Assembly (NCBI GenBank): GCA_014706385.1
Contig: JACGZH010000003.1
Location: 2,187,501-2,251,500, forward strand
Length of the DNA: 64,000 bases
Direction of reading: 5' to 3'
Source: Phaffia rhodozyma
Lineage: Eukaryota; Basidiomycota; Tremellomycetes; Cystofilobasidiales; Mrakiaceae
Made by a program: the position numbers and the translations under genes. The notes beneath the pieces are model-generated. The model was not told where the DNA came from. It saw only the letters and a list, made by a program, of their open reading frames with translations, and did no database searches. Below are positions 37,607-48,920 of this stretch, one piece after another; the stretch's first letter is position 1; each line of letters opens with the position of its first letter.

Positions 37607-39127
37607 CTATGAGTACCAATCCAAGAAAAGTAGAGCCAAGCTGGCACCGATGAGGAAGGTGAGCAACATGATCCTACCCGATCCGCTTCGCTCCTGAGCC
37701 TTCCGAAGTTGTTCGTTACCCGCTTTGACATCGGACACGGTTTGACCTGCTTCGAGTAGGAGACGATCAGACGTTTCGGCTTGTTGCATCAGGGATTGAG
37801 AGAGGAGCGATTGGAGGGTTGATATCTGGGACAATGTCTTTTGAGTCTTTTGGATCTGGATTGGCAAAGCGAAGAAGAAGAAGAGGAGGAGGAGGAGGAG
37901 GGAACCGGAGCGTCAAGTACGGGAAGACATCAGAGAAATATGTGGGAGAAGGAGGAAAAGCGGCGCACCTCCTCCAGATGGGAATCGTAAGTCTTCATCA
38001 TTTGTTCGTTCTCACTCTCAAACAACTGGATCTGTTCTCTTGTCAGTTCGCTCTCTCCTTCTCTCTTCACAACCGGTGCTTCTGGGATACCCAGCCCCGC
38101 CATCATCTTCGTCGTCGTCGTTGAACTGTTTTCTCCGGTCTTATCTGCGTCTGGATTAGAAGACGACTTGTACTGGTCTCGGAGGATACTAAGCCCACCA
38201 CCAAGTGACCGACTCTCAGCCTCTGTCAACCTCCTCACGCGCTCTTCTTGCAAATCCGAAAGCGCTTGACCGGCTTTAGAGAGAGAAGCATGGAGGTAAA
38301 ATAGGATGGATGAGTGGTGTGCTGCGATAAGTATTTTGAAGGAGCTGCTGGATGATGTCATGTTGGGCACCATCGAAGGTGGGAGGATGAGAGAGAGTAA
38401 TCGAGTCGATGTAGGAACCTCATCCAGATCTACAGTGGGTTGGAATGCGTTAGCATTAGTAGCACAATCTCTGGGAACAGTGACATCGAAGAGAGAAAGA
38501 AGAGACGAACCAAACTCTCTCGATTTTCCTTTCTTGAACAAACCTCCGGTCTGTTCTTCGGCTTTTTCCAAACTTAAGACCCGTTCCAGACATCTCTTCA
38601 ACAAGATCTTTGCCTGAAGATCAAATTCTTCTCTCTCGGTCTCCCCAAATATTTTTGTCGAATTTGAGACGTTCTCTCTTGATTTCCCTTTGAGTCCACT
38701 GGATGCCATTGGGTTTGATGAGGAAGAGCTGATAGAGAGGTACTGTCTTTTGATAGCTGATAGACTCGTCAAGAGCCCTTGAAGGTGGTGATGCTTGACA
38801 CAGTACGTTCAATATACAAGCACTTGATCAGATTCCGTACTTTTTTGCAACGCACTATACCAGTACACAAAATCAAGGCGAATCGAATCAAAAGGGGAAA
38901 AGAAGAAAAGGATCAAATCGACTCACGATTCGGTAAGCCTCTGCAAGAAACTCATCCTTCCCATCATCCGTATCAACGCTTCCTCCTCGACCCTGACGCT
39001 GATTTTGACCTCGGCGGAGACCTGTCTTTGAGGAGGAAGCCGACGAACGATCAGGCTCATCAGTCGTGATGGATGAGACGCGTTCAGAGTATAACTTTCG
39101 GAATGCTGATGTGTTGTCTATCGCCAT
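37607..39127 (-). CDS. UFE1: Ufe1/syntaxin-18 family ER t-SNARE
   Basis: SNARE of the ER membrane that receives retrograde COPI vesicles from the Golgi. Exons are 38927..39127, 37969..38793 and 37607..37855 (minus), giving 424 aa. The N-terminus MAIDNTSAFRKLYSERV matches the syntaxin-18 opening (MA-D-T-LF). The SNARE-motif start, LFESENEQMMKTYDSHLEEV, ends exon 2. Exon 3 continues as a heptad helix (IQKTQKTLSQISTLQSLLSQ) and ends in a tail anchor, IMLLTFLIGASLALLFLDWYS. The Met at 39127 is taken as the start because the apparent upstream extension begins with TTG. The second exon uses an AAG acceptor (GTCAAG then CATCAC), which is unusual but required by phase and homology. Confidence 0.87.
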
Positions 39128-39563
39128 GGTCAAGGCCAAGGAGTGTGAAAGTTGAGAGAACTACGACAAGCGAGATGGAGAAGGAAGAGAGGTGAATCGA
39201 AAGCTGTGCTCCGCTTGCCTATCCACTCGCCACACTCACAAGAGCGCAGAAACGTACATGGCAATAAACACAACAGAACGAGGTTCGTTCAAAGGACTTA
39301 TCAGGCAAATGTGATAGATGTATATGGAAAGTCCACCGGCACTCCTAGTGCGGGAAAGTGAGAAGGAAATAAGGAGATGAGGAAAGAAAAAGAAGAGAGA
39401 AGAAAGAGTGTGGTATCTGTTATGGATGATGGGCCAGGTGAATAATTGGGGTATCGAGATAACTATAAAAATAAATAAAGAATTGCAAGCGCAGACTGCA
39501 GGTCTTTTTATTCAGAGAAAATCTTGATTTTGGATAATCTGTGTTTCTTTCTTTTCTTTGTTT
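39128..39563. other. intergenic between KRE9-type 3' end and UFE1 start
   Basis: 436 bp, both neighbours on the minus strand. It is the promoter of UFE1 and the 3' flank of the KRE9-type gene. Purine-rich on the plus strand around 39360-39410; no specific site recognised. Confidence 0.5.
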
Positions 39564-40961
39564 TTACATGACAAGGGCAACTAAAGCACCAACGAGGACG
39601 GCTCCTAGACTGGCACCAACAACTCGCTCAGAGGCACCACTGATAGAGGAAGTAGCAGAGGAAGCAGCGGCGGAGGAGGACTTGGTAGCACTGGACGCAG
39701 CAGATGCGGTCGAAGACGCAGCAACAGACACCATGGAAGATGCCGACTTGGACGCAGTCGAGGCAGCGGCTGAAGCGGAAGCAGAGCTTGTGGCTAAGAC
39801 GTCAGAAGAGGAGGTCGAGGTGGTCGAGTTGGAAGTGGTCGAGGTGGTACCGTTGACGAGGGCTCCAAGACCTGTGTTTGTTCATGATGGATCTTAGTAT
39901 GGATCAGCTTGAGGCACTTCACGAATAATTTAAAGCATGGAGAACCTTACCCCAAGCAATAGCATCGCCCGAGGGTTGGGTTGAGTATTCAGGAGTGGTA
40001 GTAGAGCCATCGGTACCAGCAATCTAGAGAGTAGATAGGAAGTAGTCAGAAGCAAGAAGTCAGTGTCGCGTAGACTTTGAGGGAGAGCTGATGATGTTTT
40101 AAAAAGAAAAGAAACTGAGGATTTACGGCCCATCGGGTGGTCCACTGAGTATCACTCGCGTTCATGTTGGTAGCAGTGTATCTGGAATGAGGAAATGGGG
40201 ATGTTATGTTTATTATGATCAGCCACGGACATTGCCGAGATGACAGACGGCGGAGAGACGAGAGGATATGAGCTTACTGAAGGAAGTAGATGGCAGAGGT
40301 AGGAGTTACGTCAGGAATGGTGAAGGTGTAGTTGGTAGAGGTGGTGGCATCAATGTTTGTTCCAACGGCTAGAACGAGAAGGGATTGAGTCGGGACGTCA
40401 GCAGGTGAGGCGGATGTGGTGATTAACCCGGTTGGACGATGAACGAATGGATAAATGAATAAATGAACGAATGAACGAACTGGTGAGGGCGACCATCTAG
40501 AGAGCAGGACATCACAGAATGATTGAAAAGGTCCAATATGATTATATTGTCAGACTGTTAGCTAACGTTTTGTGAGCACGAGGATTGGTGACTTACGGCC
40601 AAATTAGATCCGGCTGAAGACAAGAGAGAGGAAAAAGAGAGAGGTGGACGATCAGTCGCCGAAAATAACAACAGAGGCCGGGGAAGAGAAGGAGAGGAAA
40701 ATTACACACTCATGAGCTGGAGTGGGTTCAAAGAGAGAAACATCAGCAGGGATGTCAAGAGATATCACACAGGAGAACAGATACAGAACCTACCTGGATA
40801 GTCATGTCGGTCCATTCGCCAGTGGTGTCGGCCGTCCAGAGAGTGGTGAGCTCGTCTCCGATCTTAACGACAGCGGTTGAATCAGGGTAAGTGGGAACGG
40901 CGATGGCACTGGCGAGCTGGGAGCCGGCAAGGAGAGCGGTAGCGAGGGTAAGAGCGATCAT
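39564..40961 (-). CDS. KRE9/KNH1-domain Ser/Ala-rich GPI-anchored cell-surface protein
   Basis: Secreted wall or plasma-membrane protein; family members affect beta-glucan assembly. Eight exons (minus): 40794..40961, 40710..40716, 40597..40613, 40481..40496, 40278..40368, 40127..40181, 39951..40023 and 39564..39871; 244 aa, every phase consistent. Residues 1-19 form a signal peptide (MIALTLATALLAGSQLASA). The Kre9/Knh1 N-terminal domain follows: VVKIGDELTTLWTADTTGEW, TIQLMTGSNLAMVALTT, and YTFTIPDVTPTSAIYFLQYT. A Ser/Ala/Thr tail and a hydrophobic end (GASLGAVLVGALVALVM) complete a GPI signal. Exons 2-4 are 7, 17 and 16 nt. They are needed to rebuild QLMTGSNLAMVALT, which is conserved in the family. 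Confidence 0.85.
40441..40480. repeat. degenerate GTTCGTTCATT repeat at the donor of KRE9-type intron 4
   Basis: On the minus strand the intron opens GTTCGTTCATTCGTTCATTT and continues with further ATTCATTT/ATTCGTTC units. Several copies match the GTTCGT donor motif used elsewhere in this window. Confidence 0.75.
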
Positions 40962-41933
40962 GCTGAGTGTGTATGAGATTGAATGAGTGTGGGTATGGCG
41001 AATGTGAGTGGGACGAGTTGATAGATGAAGAAAGAAAAGATAAACAACACTAGGAACAGGAACAGGAACAGGAACAGAAGAAAGGAATAAAAAAAAGAGA
41101 GGCGCGTGCGGGGAAGTCGGTTACGCAGGCAGTCACCGAGGTCCAGGCCTTGTGAAACCAGGGCTGTAGCCGATGTTGTAACCATGTTTACACTCGGTTA
41201 GGGTTATTTCATATTTCTCTCCAAAACATCGCTTCCTACTTGAGCAGCGATGAGGACATTCATGATGGATGGAGTGCTCGTTGGAGATGAATAAACTTGT
41301 CTAACAACATAAACGGATCTCACCGAGGCCGTTGGCTTTGTGGAATCAGATTAAATTGTGTCGAGGGTACAATGAATTCATCTTGGAGGGAGATCTAGAA
41401 GGATGGCGCACCAGCATGAGAAGACCAGCATCGTTGATAGACATCCTCCAGACCGAGAGAAGATGCAATTAATATGTACCTATATATAAATGAGTTCAGA
41501 AGCCAGTGTAGACCATTCGTTCGACATTACAAGAGACAACGGTTGGCAGGCGAGATTGAACAGACAGTATCAGAATTCAGGATAGGTCTTGCGATTGAAC
41601 TCGACATGATCTGATGCTCTCCTTCCCTTGTTTTTCCTCCTCTTACATTGCACTTTCTTTTTCCCCTCCCCTCCCCCCCAAAAAAAAGAGAACGAGCATG
41701 TATGAAACAACAGATGAACAGCTACCGGTAACAACCTTCTCTCTCGGTCCTATGTCGAACCTGATCACAAGGATCGCTAATGGGGGTGGATATGTTGGTG
41801 GAAGACTACCACGTCTAGCTTACGTAATAAACATATTTTATCTTATTTTACTTTACTCACATTTTTTTTCTTTTCCTCCTTCTCTTCTGCTCTCCTTCCA
41901 TCAAACCTCCACTCTTGTTTCTTACAACTCATC
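40962..41933. other. divergent promoter region (KRE9-type / SSZ1)
   Basis: 972 bp. A (AGGAAC)n array at 41052-41077 lies about 90 bp upstream of the KRE9-type start. Pyrimidine-rich leader precedes SSZ1. No gene or RNA recognised, although a spurious plus ORF spans 41614-42288 over the SSZ1 start. Confidence 0.5.
41052..41077. repeat. (AGGAAC)n tandem repeat, about 4 units
   Basis: Perfect hexanucleotide array in the presumed 5' UTR or core promoter of the KRE9-type gene (CTGTTC-type on the coding strand). Confidence 0.85.
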
Positions 41934-44344
41934 ATGTCCTCCACTGCTCCTGCCGTTCTTGGTATCAACTTTGGTTCCTCCTTTGGATCCATCGCCGTCA
42001 TTGGTAGTAAGTTCAGATCTTGGAGTTTCCTTTTTTTCTTCCAATTTCCTGTCCCGTACTATTCGCCTATACACGTTCTCACATACGTCGTCTCTTTTGA
42101 GCCACGTCGATAACTCATGCTCACGCCTTTCTCTTCTTTCCCCCTTTAAACCCATCATTTTACATTCACAGAGGAAGGACACGCCGACTGTATCGCTAAC
42201 GAAGACGGAGAGCGACAGATTGCCTGTGCCATCTCTTACAACGGAGAGCAGGTCGTACGTCCCATCTGTTTCCATCACTAGTCTCTAAACACCTGTCCAT
42301 CTACCTAACTTCACTCCCTCCGATCAACTCACTCCCTTCCCTCTTGTCCTTCGCTTGCGTCTTCAATTCTATTTAGTACATTGGAAACGGTGCCAAGCCC
42401 CAGCTTGTCAAGAACTCCCAGAACACTATCACCGGATTCCGAAACCTTTTGGGCAAGAAGTATGTCGCCTTGCCGAATTTATCCCTCTTCACTGTGGACT
42501 CCAGCCTGAACTCTCTTTTACTTTTTCTTCCCTTCCTTTCATCATAATTGTTATCACTGTTACCCAACAGGTTCTCCCAGATTGGTTCCTCTGCTCCTGA
42601 GACCTTGACTGCATCCGCTCCCGTGATCTCCACTGAAGATGACATCCCTGGATACAAGGTTGACATCCTTGTCCCTCCTCCTAGCGCTACCCCTGTCGGA
42701 AAGAAGTCTGCCCGAAACACTCCCGCGCCCTCCGGCACGGCCACTCCTGCCAACGCCGAGCCCACTCCCCAGGAGCTTGTCTTATCTGTCCCCGAGGTGA
42801 CTACTCTGTATCTCAAGACTCTTCTCCAGTCCGCTACCGATTTCCTCGGAACTTCCCCCAAGGACGGTTGTGTCATCGCCGCCCCTTCGTCCTTCACCTC
42901 CGTTCAGCGAGAGGCTCTTGCCGAGGCCGCCAAGGCTGCCGGCATCAACGTTCTCCAGATCATTGACGAGAGTGCTGCTGTCCTCGTCGGTTACCGAGCT
43001 GGTCTTCCCGCCGAGAGGCTCGAACGAGGTTTCGCACCTAACGGCCAGGATGAGGAGAAGGCCGACAAGGTCGTCGTCGTTGTCGACGTCGGAGATACTG
43101 GAGTTGAGGTCGAGATGGTTGCCGTCCGACAGGGTCAGTACGTTCATCTCGGTGGAGGGCGAGATGAGACCGTTGGTGGCCGAGAGCTCAACAAGGTGGT
43201 AAGTGATTGTAGAGTGCTTCATGGTAGTCTTGTCTTTTGGTTCGAGTATGAATTCTCACACGCCCTTCCTCCGGCCCGCTGTCTTCATAGCTCATCTCCC
43301 ACTTTGCCAAAGAGTTCACCAAGAAGACCAAGGTTGCCCTCCCCCTTCCTATCTCCCCGGCCGGCGCCAACGTCAACCAGGCTGATCTCCGAGCCCAGAC
43401 CAAGCTCCTCCTCGCTATCGAACACACCAAGCGATCGCTCTCTGCTTCTACCGGAGCTGCCACTTGCGCAGTCGAGTCTCTTAAGGATGGCATGGACTTG
43501 AGCGCGAGCATCAACCGATTGCGATTCGATGGTCTTGCTGGAGGTGTCTACCGAAAGATTGCCGAGAAGATCAGGAGTGTTGTCGAAGGTTGCGGCAAGA
43601 ATTTGGTCCAGGTCGATGAGGTATGTTTCAGCGTTTGTCTTCCCCTTTGTTTGTCTATCGGCTAATATCATACAACGCGTTCTCGCTCCCTCCTTTCCTT
43701 TATCTTTTTCTCTCGTTCAGGTTCTCCTCGCTGGATCGTCTTCGTTGCTCCCCGGCTTGGCTTCTGGAATCTCTTTGATCTTCCCCGAAGAGACCGCCAT
43801 TACCTCGGTTCTCGATCCATCCCAGGCTATCGCCATCGGTTGTGCCCTTCAGGCCCTCCACCTCGCCCAGCTCTCGACCTCTAGCACTGGTGCGATCTCT
43901 CAGGATGACCTCTTTGCTGCCCTGACATCCGAGATCCCGTCGACTTCCCAGCCCATCGGTTTCGTCCTTCCCGGATCGGATGAGTTCCACGTGGTCGTTC
44001 CTGCCGACACCCCGTTGCCCGCTCGACGAGTCGTCGCCCTTCCTGTCAGCGCTGGTGTCAACCAGGTTGGCGTCGAGGTCTGGGAAGGTGCAGAGTCGAT
44101 CAAGATTGATACCATCGCTCCTCCCCCGCGAGATGAGGACGACTCTGATTCGGAGGAGGAAGAGCCGGAAGAGGTCGCCTCGGTTGTCAGGTCTCCCAAG
44201 ACGTTCCTAGCCGCCGTCAAGGTTGGAGTCAAGGCTTCAAAGGATGCCAAGGTGCTCGTCGAGGTCATCGTTCACGATGGAAGTCTCGAGGTGAACGCTT
44301 GGGAGGAGGGAGCAGATTCGGACAAGGTCTCTGTTAAGGCTTAG
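41934..44344 (+). CDS. SSZ1: Ssz1, Hsp70-like subunit of the ribosome-associated complex
   Basis: Atypical Hsp70 that pairs with zuotin to form RAC, which stimulates Ssb on nascent chains at the ribosome. Exons are 41934..42006, 42172..42254, 42377..42459, 42571..43198, 43291..43620 and 43721..44344; 606 aa. The N-terminus VLGINFGSSFGSIAVI is the phosphate-binding loop. TLYLKTLLQSATDFLG, VIAAPSSFTSVQREALAEAAKAAG and IDESAAVLVGYRAG follow, then VVVDVGDTGVEVEMVAVRQG, ELNKVLISHFAKEF, and VLLAGSSSLLPGLAS. The C-terminal region is short (no normal substrate-binding lid) and has an acidic stretch (EDDSDSEEEEPEE). The protein is somewhat longer than budding yeast Ssz1 (538 aa), partly from an Ala/Pro/Thr insertion at about 113-140. 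Confidence 0.93.
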
Positions 44345-44509
44345 AGAGAAAGAAAAAAAGATATATTTCCCATGTAATTCTTGTCCAGATTAGATTCTTC
44401 CTTTCATCACCCCAGCTTCTCCTTCTCATCGTCCGGATGTGTCCTTCTGCCTAACAAGTGCGTATGTGAACAGTAGGAGACATAGAGAGTGGACATTTCT
44501 GAGGGAAAA

Positions 44510-44515
44510 CACGTG
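44510..44515. promoter_or_regulatory. CACGTG site upstream of EMC1
   Basis: CACGTG (followed by ACT) 127-132 bp before the EMC1 start codon; a possible bHLH-factor site, by motif only. It lies in the roughly 300-bp gap between SSZ1 and EMC1, which otherwise holds no gene. Confidence 0.3.
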
Positions 44516-44641
44516 ACTCTCAGATTACATAAGCAGATTTCAACCACACCCAGCTTGCCATCAATCCTATCCATCTCCAGAACACACGCACACATACACT
44601 CACGCTCTTTGACCAACACTCCCTTTTCTCATTCGAGTAGG

Positions 44642-47600
44642 ATGAGATTCTTCTCGTTCCTCTCTCTGGCATCGCTGCTGTCGACCACGTGTCTTGCGGC
44701 CGATCAAATACCTTTCCAATGGCATCGTACTCAGCTCGGGAAACCACTCACCCACGGTGACAATGTCCGACCTTTGATCTTTCCCTTGAATAAGTCGGCA
44801 GCGACCTCGTTGGAAGCACTTGCGATCACCACGGAGAGCGGGGTGTTGGCTTCTGTATCTCTTGACGGAGAAGATGTTTGTGAGTGTATATTCTGTTCTT
44901 CTGCTTTCACTCTTTACTTCTCCTTTGTTCTCGTGAGCTTTGCTTCAAAGATATGGACGGGTGGCACTGACAAACTGGCTTTCCTTTCGCCCCCTTACGT
45001 CGGACAGACTGGAGACATCAGCTTGCCTCAGTCGAGACCATTCAAAGCTACCATGTCGCTGATTCCAGTAATACCTTTCTTCTTGTCTTTCTCTGGTAGG
45101 CGAGTAGGATGCTGACCGTGCTCTCAAAAATCAGACATCATCCTTAGAACGACCACGCGTACCCAAACGATCATCCGCTCCTTCTCGGCTTCATCTGGTC
45201 TGGTCAGATGGGAGACTTCAGTTCCCAACTGTTTCGAGAACGAGCCCGTGGGAGATATTTCTGTAGGGAAACAGTTGATTCTTGCTCAAGCCGGAAGACT
45301 CGTTGGTCTGACGTTAGATAGCGGAGACATCGTCTGGGAACGGACCGTATCGGATGATGACAACCGATCGTTTGTCCCCTTTTTGATGTTCTTCATTCTT
45401 GGGGTTTCTTCAATCCTGCAAAGAAAAGAATGAAGCGCAAACTGATATTTCGGGCTTGGGAATTTTACCGCCTTCAACTTTGGTCTTTCAAGAGCTCCAA
45501 ACACCCTTATCCCTGGCTACCTTCTCATACAGCCCTCTTCTGTTGTTCCGAAATTAACTGCTTATCCGTTATCGGATTTGGAGTCGAACTCTCAGCCCTC
45601 TCGAACGTTTTCCCTTCCTGCAAGTATCGCCCTTTCATCTCTTGTGAATGCACTCCCTCATGTCCTCTTGTATGTTCATGAGGGAGGTCTGTACTACCTT
45701 GATCTCGTCTCCGGCGCGGAGGGGCGGGTGAAGATGGATGAGTGCCTTGTCGAGTTGAAACATGTTCCTGGCGCTGCTGTGATGGCGAAATCGAACAAAG
45801 ATGAATGGTACATGATAAGCCTCACGGCGACTAAGGGTGGCTTCAAAGGGGTTCCCATCGCAAGCTTGACTGTAAGTTATCGTCAATTATCTTTCATGTC
45901 TATCTGCGCGTGCTCCTCGCTTGCTCCATGCTGTGTGTATGTGTGTGTGTTCAAAAGTTGATCGAGAACATTTTGTCCTTTTCAACCTGGGTCAGACTTC
46001 CTCTGAAAAAACTTCAGCCTTGACCACATACGAGACCGGCGAAATCATACACATTACGCCCTTGGATTCCGAGTCGACCCTTCAGGTATGTATGTTTCGC
46101 TTGTCCTGGCGTTTCTCATTTCCGGTATCGCTGACTTTTTCATTCTATGTTCCGTGCGTGGTTATCCTCAGGTTAAAATATTCTCTAGCCCATCTGACCT
46201 GTCTAAGAACAAACACTTCAGGATTGTCTATGATGAACAGCTCTATGGAGCTATCACTTCCGTAAGTCATATCTTCCCCTTATCTACCGAATATCTGACC
46301 TTCTTAGTTGATCAAATATGTCTCTCCTTTCATGAAACCACAGGTCACCAAGTCTTCCAAAAACGAGCTAGCAATCACTACTGAGACCGGTTCGATCCAT
46401 TTCTTTGACTCCGCGGGTCTTGCCACAGGGTTGAGGGAAGAAGGTCTCAGCGGAGGAGACGTCAGTGTATTGGATTTAGTGGAGGAAAAAGTAGGGGTCA
46501 TTTCTGTTTTGAGCCGAATCGAAGAAGAGGGCTGGACCGAGCGTGTCGCTAGGCATTTACATGAGAGCTTGGTATGTGTTTGCTTTCTCTGATTGTGAAT
46601 CTTGTCATTCCGTTGCATCGAGACTGATCGACCATCGTTGCTGAAATCAAACAGAAGTACTTGCCCTCTTATCTCTTAAAGATACCCGTTGCGCTCTTGC
46701 CCTCTTCATCTTCGTCCGCTTCGTCCTCCGCTCTGTCACTTCTCGCTCAGGATCCATTCAACTTTCGAAAGTTGATTCTCGTTGGTTCGCCTTATGGGAA
46801 GGTCTTTGCACTAGACTCTATAGACGGAAGTATTGTTTGGGGTAAGCGGCTCAGTACCGAATGGGCTGTTGGGTGGGCCGTATTGAAAGTTTGGGCAAGT
46901 GGAGCTGGGAAAGTGGGTGTTGTGTTCAGAGGAATTTCTGATGGGGTAAGCTTTTTTTCCCTATAGCTTGTCTCCTTGTGATCTGGAGATTGACAAGTGA
47001 TATATCACCTTTGTTGCTCTTCTCCAAAAAGTCGGTTTCCACTTATGCGATCGAGCTCAATGGCTTGGATGGATCTTTAGTTGGAAACGGTCCCAAGGAG
47101 TTGTTTAAAGGCTTCAGTCAAGGGATTTTACTTGATTCTATTAGTGACAGCCAGGATGCCGATATAGAGGGTACCAAACCTGTGATCGTGTTCGATAATG
47201 AATTCAAGGTACGTTACCCATCTGTTCTCATAATCATCAGCACAAACTTGATGCTTTCCACTTGTTTTCTCGATCGGAAATCTCATAGGCACACACGTTC
47301 CCTCCTACTGGCTCGGTTTCACATGAATCTATTCATCTCACCAAAGTGACCTCTAACGGTTCACTTCAAGGTTTAGAAGTCGCCGACTCTTCCGCCGCAT
47401 TGGAAGCCTGGAGATTGAGTGTTGGAAAAGACGAGCAAATCGAGCACGTTGTTAGCGCCGGTGCTGACAGTTTGGGTGGGAGATCTCTCGTTGCCAGTTA
47501 CGGAAAGGTGACTGCCAACAAAAAGTTGCTGTACAAGTGTATGTTTATAGACCCTTTCCACTTATTATTTCATCGAATTACAAGCTAACTGAGAGTGTGA

Positions 47601-48765
47601 GTATGTTACGCATGTTGGAACGGGATGTATACAGATTTGAACCCGCATTTACTCGCTGTAGTGTCCACTCAACCTTCTAAATCACAAGCAACCATCTATC
47701 TTGTTGACTCCGTTCGAGGAGTTATCCTTGAGCGACTCGCCCATGATAATGTCGACACTTCGAAAGAGATTCAAATCATTCTGAATGAGAACTGGTTGGT
47801 GTACTCGTTCAAGCAGAGCGTTTCGGAGACTTACAACACGCCCGGTTACAGGATTGTCAGCGTAGAGCTTTACGAGAGGAATTTGGCGCGAGGCGGAAAG
47901 CTTGGCAGGTAAGTAGACGCTCGTGGTTCTTGATTCATGGCAACCAAAAACAAAGCTGAGATGTTTTAATTCGGATGTATGATTCATATCTGATCTAGCT
48001 CTGAGTTGTCGTCCTACTCTGCTGATCACGATTTCGATTTGATCTCGAGGACGTACCATCTTCCTGTGGGCGTCAAGGCTCTATCCTTCTCGCGAACCAA
48101 GTTTGGAATTACCGCTCGCGATGTACTCGGTAAATTTTTATCATCCACTCTAGCCGTCGTTATACCCTATGCATCTCGCTGACTGGCGTGTACGCGCCTT
48201 TCTGGGAATGATTCTGTCAGTCTACACCGAGAAGAACCAGATCATGGCTATCTCGCAAAGATTCCTAGACGCTCGAAGACCAACAGAGAACGAGAAAAAG
48301 GAAGAGGGCTTAGTGCCATACTTCCCTGTTATCCCGCTTGATGACTCAAAGGCTCTCTCTAAAGACTCTGATGCAAGTTCTTCGTTCTTCGTCACTTCGA
48401 TCACGAGCTTCTATATCCTGACAATACAACCTCCTTATGATGTACCAGATTCTTGGGGTTGATCGAATCTTGGCTATCCCTACTCTTCTAGAGTCGACTT
48501 CACAGATTCTTGCAGTCGGTACCTTGGATCTGGCACTCACAAAAGTCCAGCCGTCTGGAGGATTCGATCTTTTGCCAGATTCATTCAACAAGCTTCAGTT
48601 GGTTCTGACCATCTTGGGCTTGTCCGTCGGAATTTTCGTTGCAAAGGTATGTTAATATTCCTCTTTTCGCTTATCGACAGGTCTCATGGGTTCACTGACC
48701 CCTCCTTTTGATGAATATCATAGCCTACGGTTGCAAGGAAGAAACTAAAAGCTCAGTGGTACTGA
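44642..48765 (+). CDS. EMC1: Emc1, ER membrane protein complex subunit 1
   Basis: Large lumenal subunit of the ER membrane complex, which inserts tail-anchored and multi-span proteins. The first exons are 44642..44879, 45008..45067 and 45135 onward. A signal peptide (MRFFSFLSLASLLSTTCLAA) is followed by FQWHRTQLGKP, as in other Emc1 proteins. Exon 2 restores VYWRHQLASVETIQSYHVAD. The body is a PQQ-like propeller: ASSGLVRWETSVP, LDSGDIVWERTVS, LLYVHEGGLYYLDLVSG and VFALDSIDGSIVWGKRLS. The C-terminal DUF1620 region includes LILAQ-type repeats and TPGYRIVSVELYE, DRILAIPTLLESTSQILAVG and DLALTKVQPSGGFDLLPDSF. A transmembrane segment (LVLTILGLSVGIFVAK) and a basic tail (ARKKLKAQWY) end it. Some 15 or more introns are present; most middle boundaries were not resolved base by base. 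Confidence 0.9.
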
Positions 48766-48920
48766 GAATGATTATTCTCGCGATCTTATCAAATAAAATT
48801 CTTCCTTTTCTGTCTCTGTAATTATCTCCATGGAATTTTGCCTTATCTTCAGCACTGATAAGTTTTGCGGGAAAACAAGACATTCTATCGCAACCAAATT
48901 TCGTGAGGGATCTTGGTCGA

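Noticed and set aside
41614..42288. 224-codon plus-strand ORF over the SSZ1 start
   Set aside because: It is out of frame with SSZ1 exons 1-2 and runs through the promoter and an intron. The protein is Ser/Phe/Pro-rich with no similarity, so it is a shadow ORF.
44881..45067. Alternative EMC1 exon starting at 44951 (IWTGGTDKLAF)
   Set aside because: It keeps an open frame but cannot be joined in phase to the next conserved exon. The acceptor at 45007 restores YWRHQLASVETIQSYHVAD and joins correctly.
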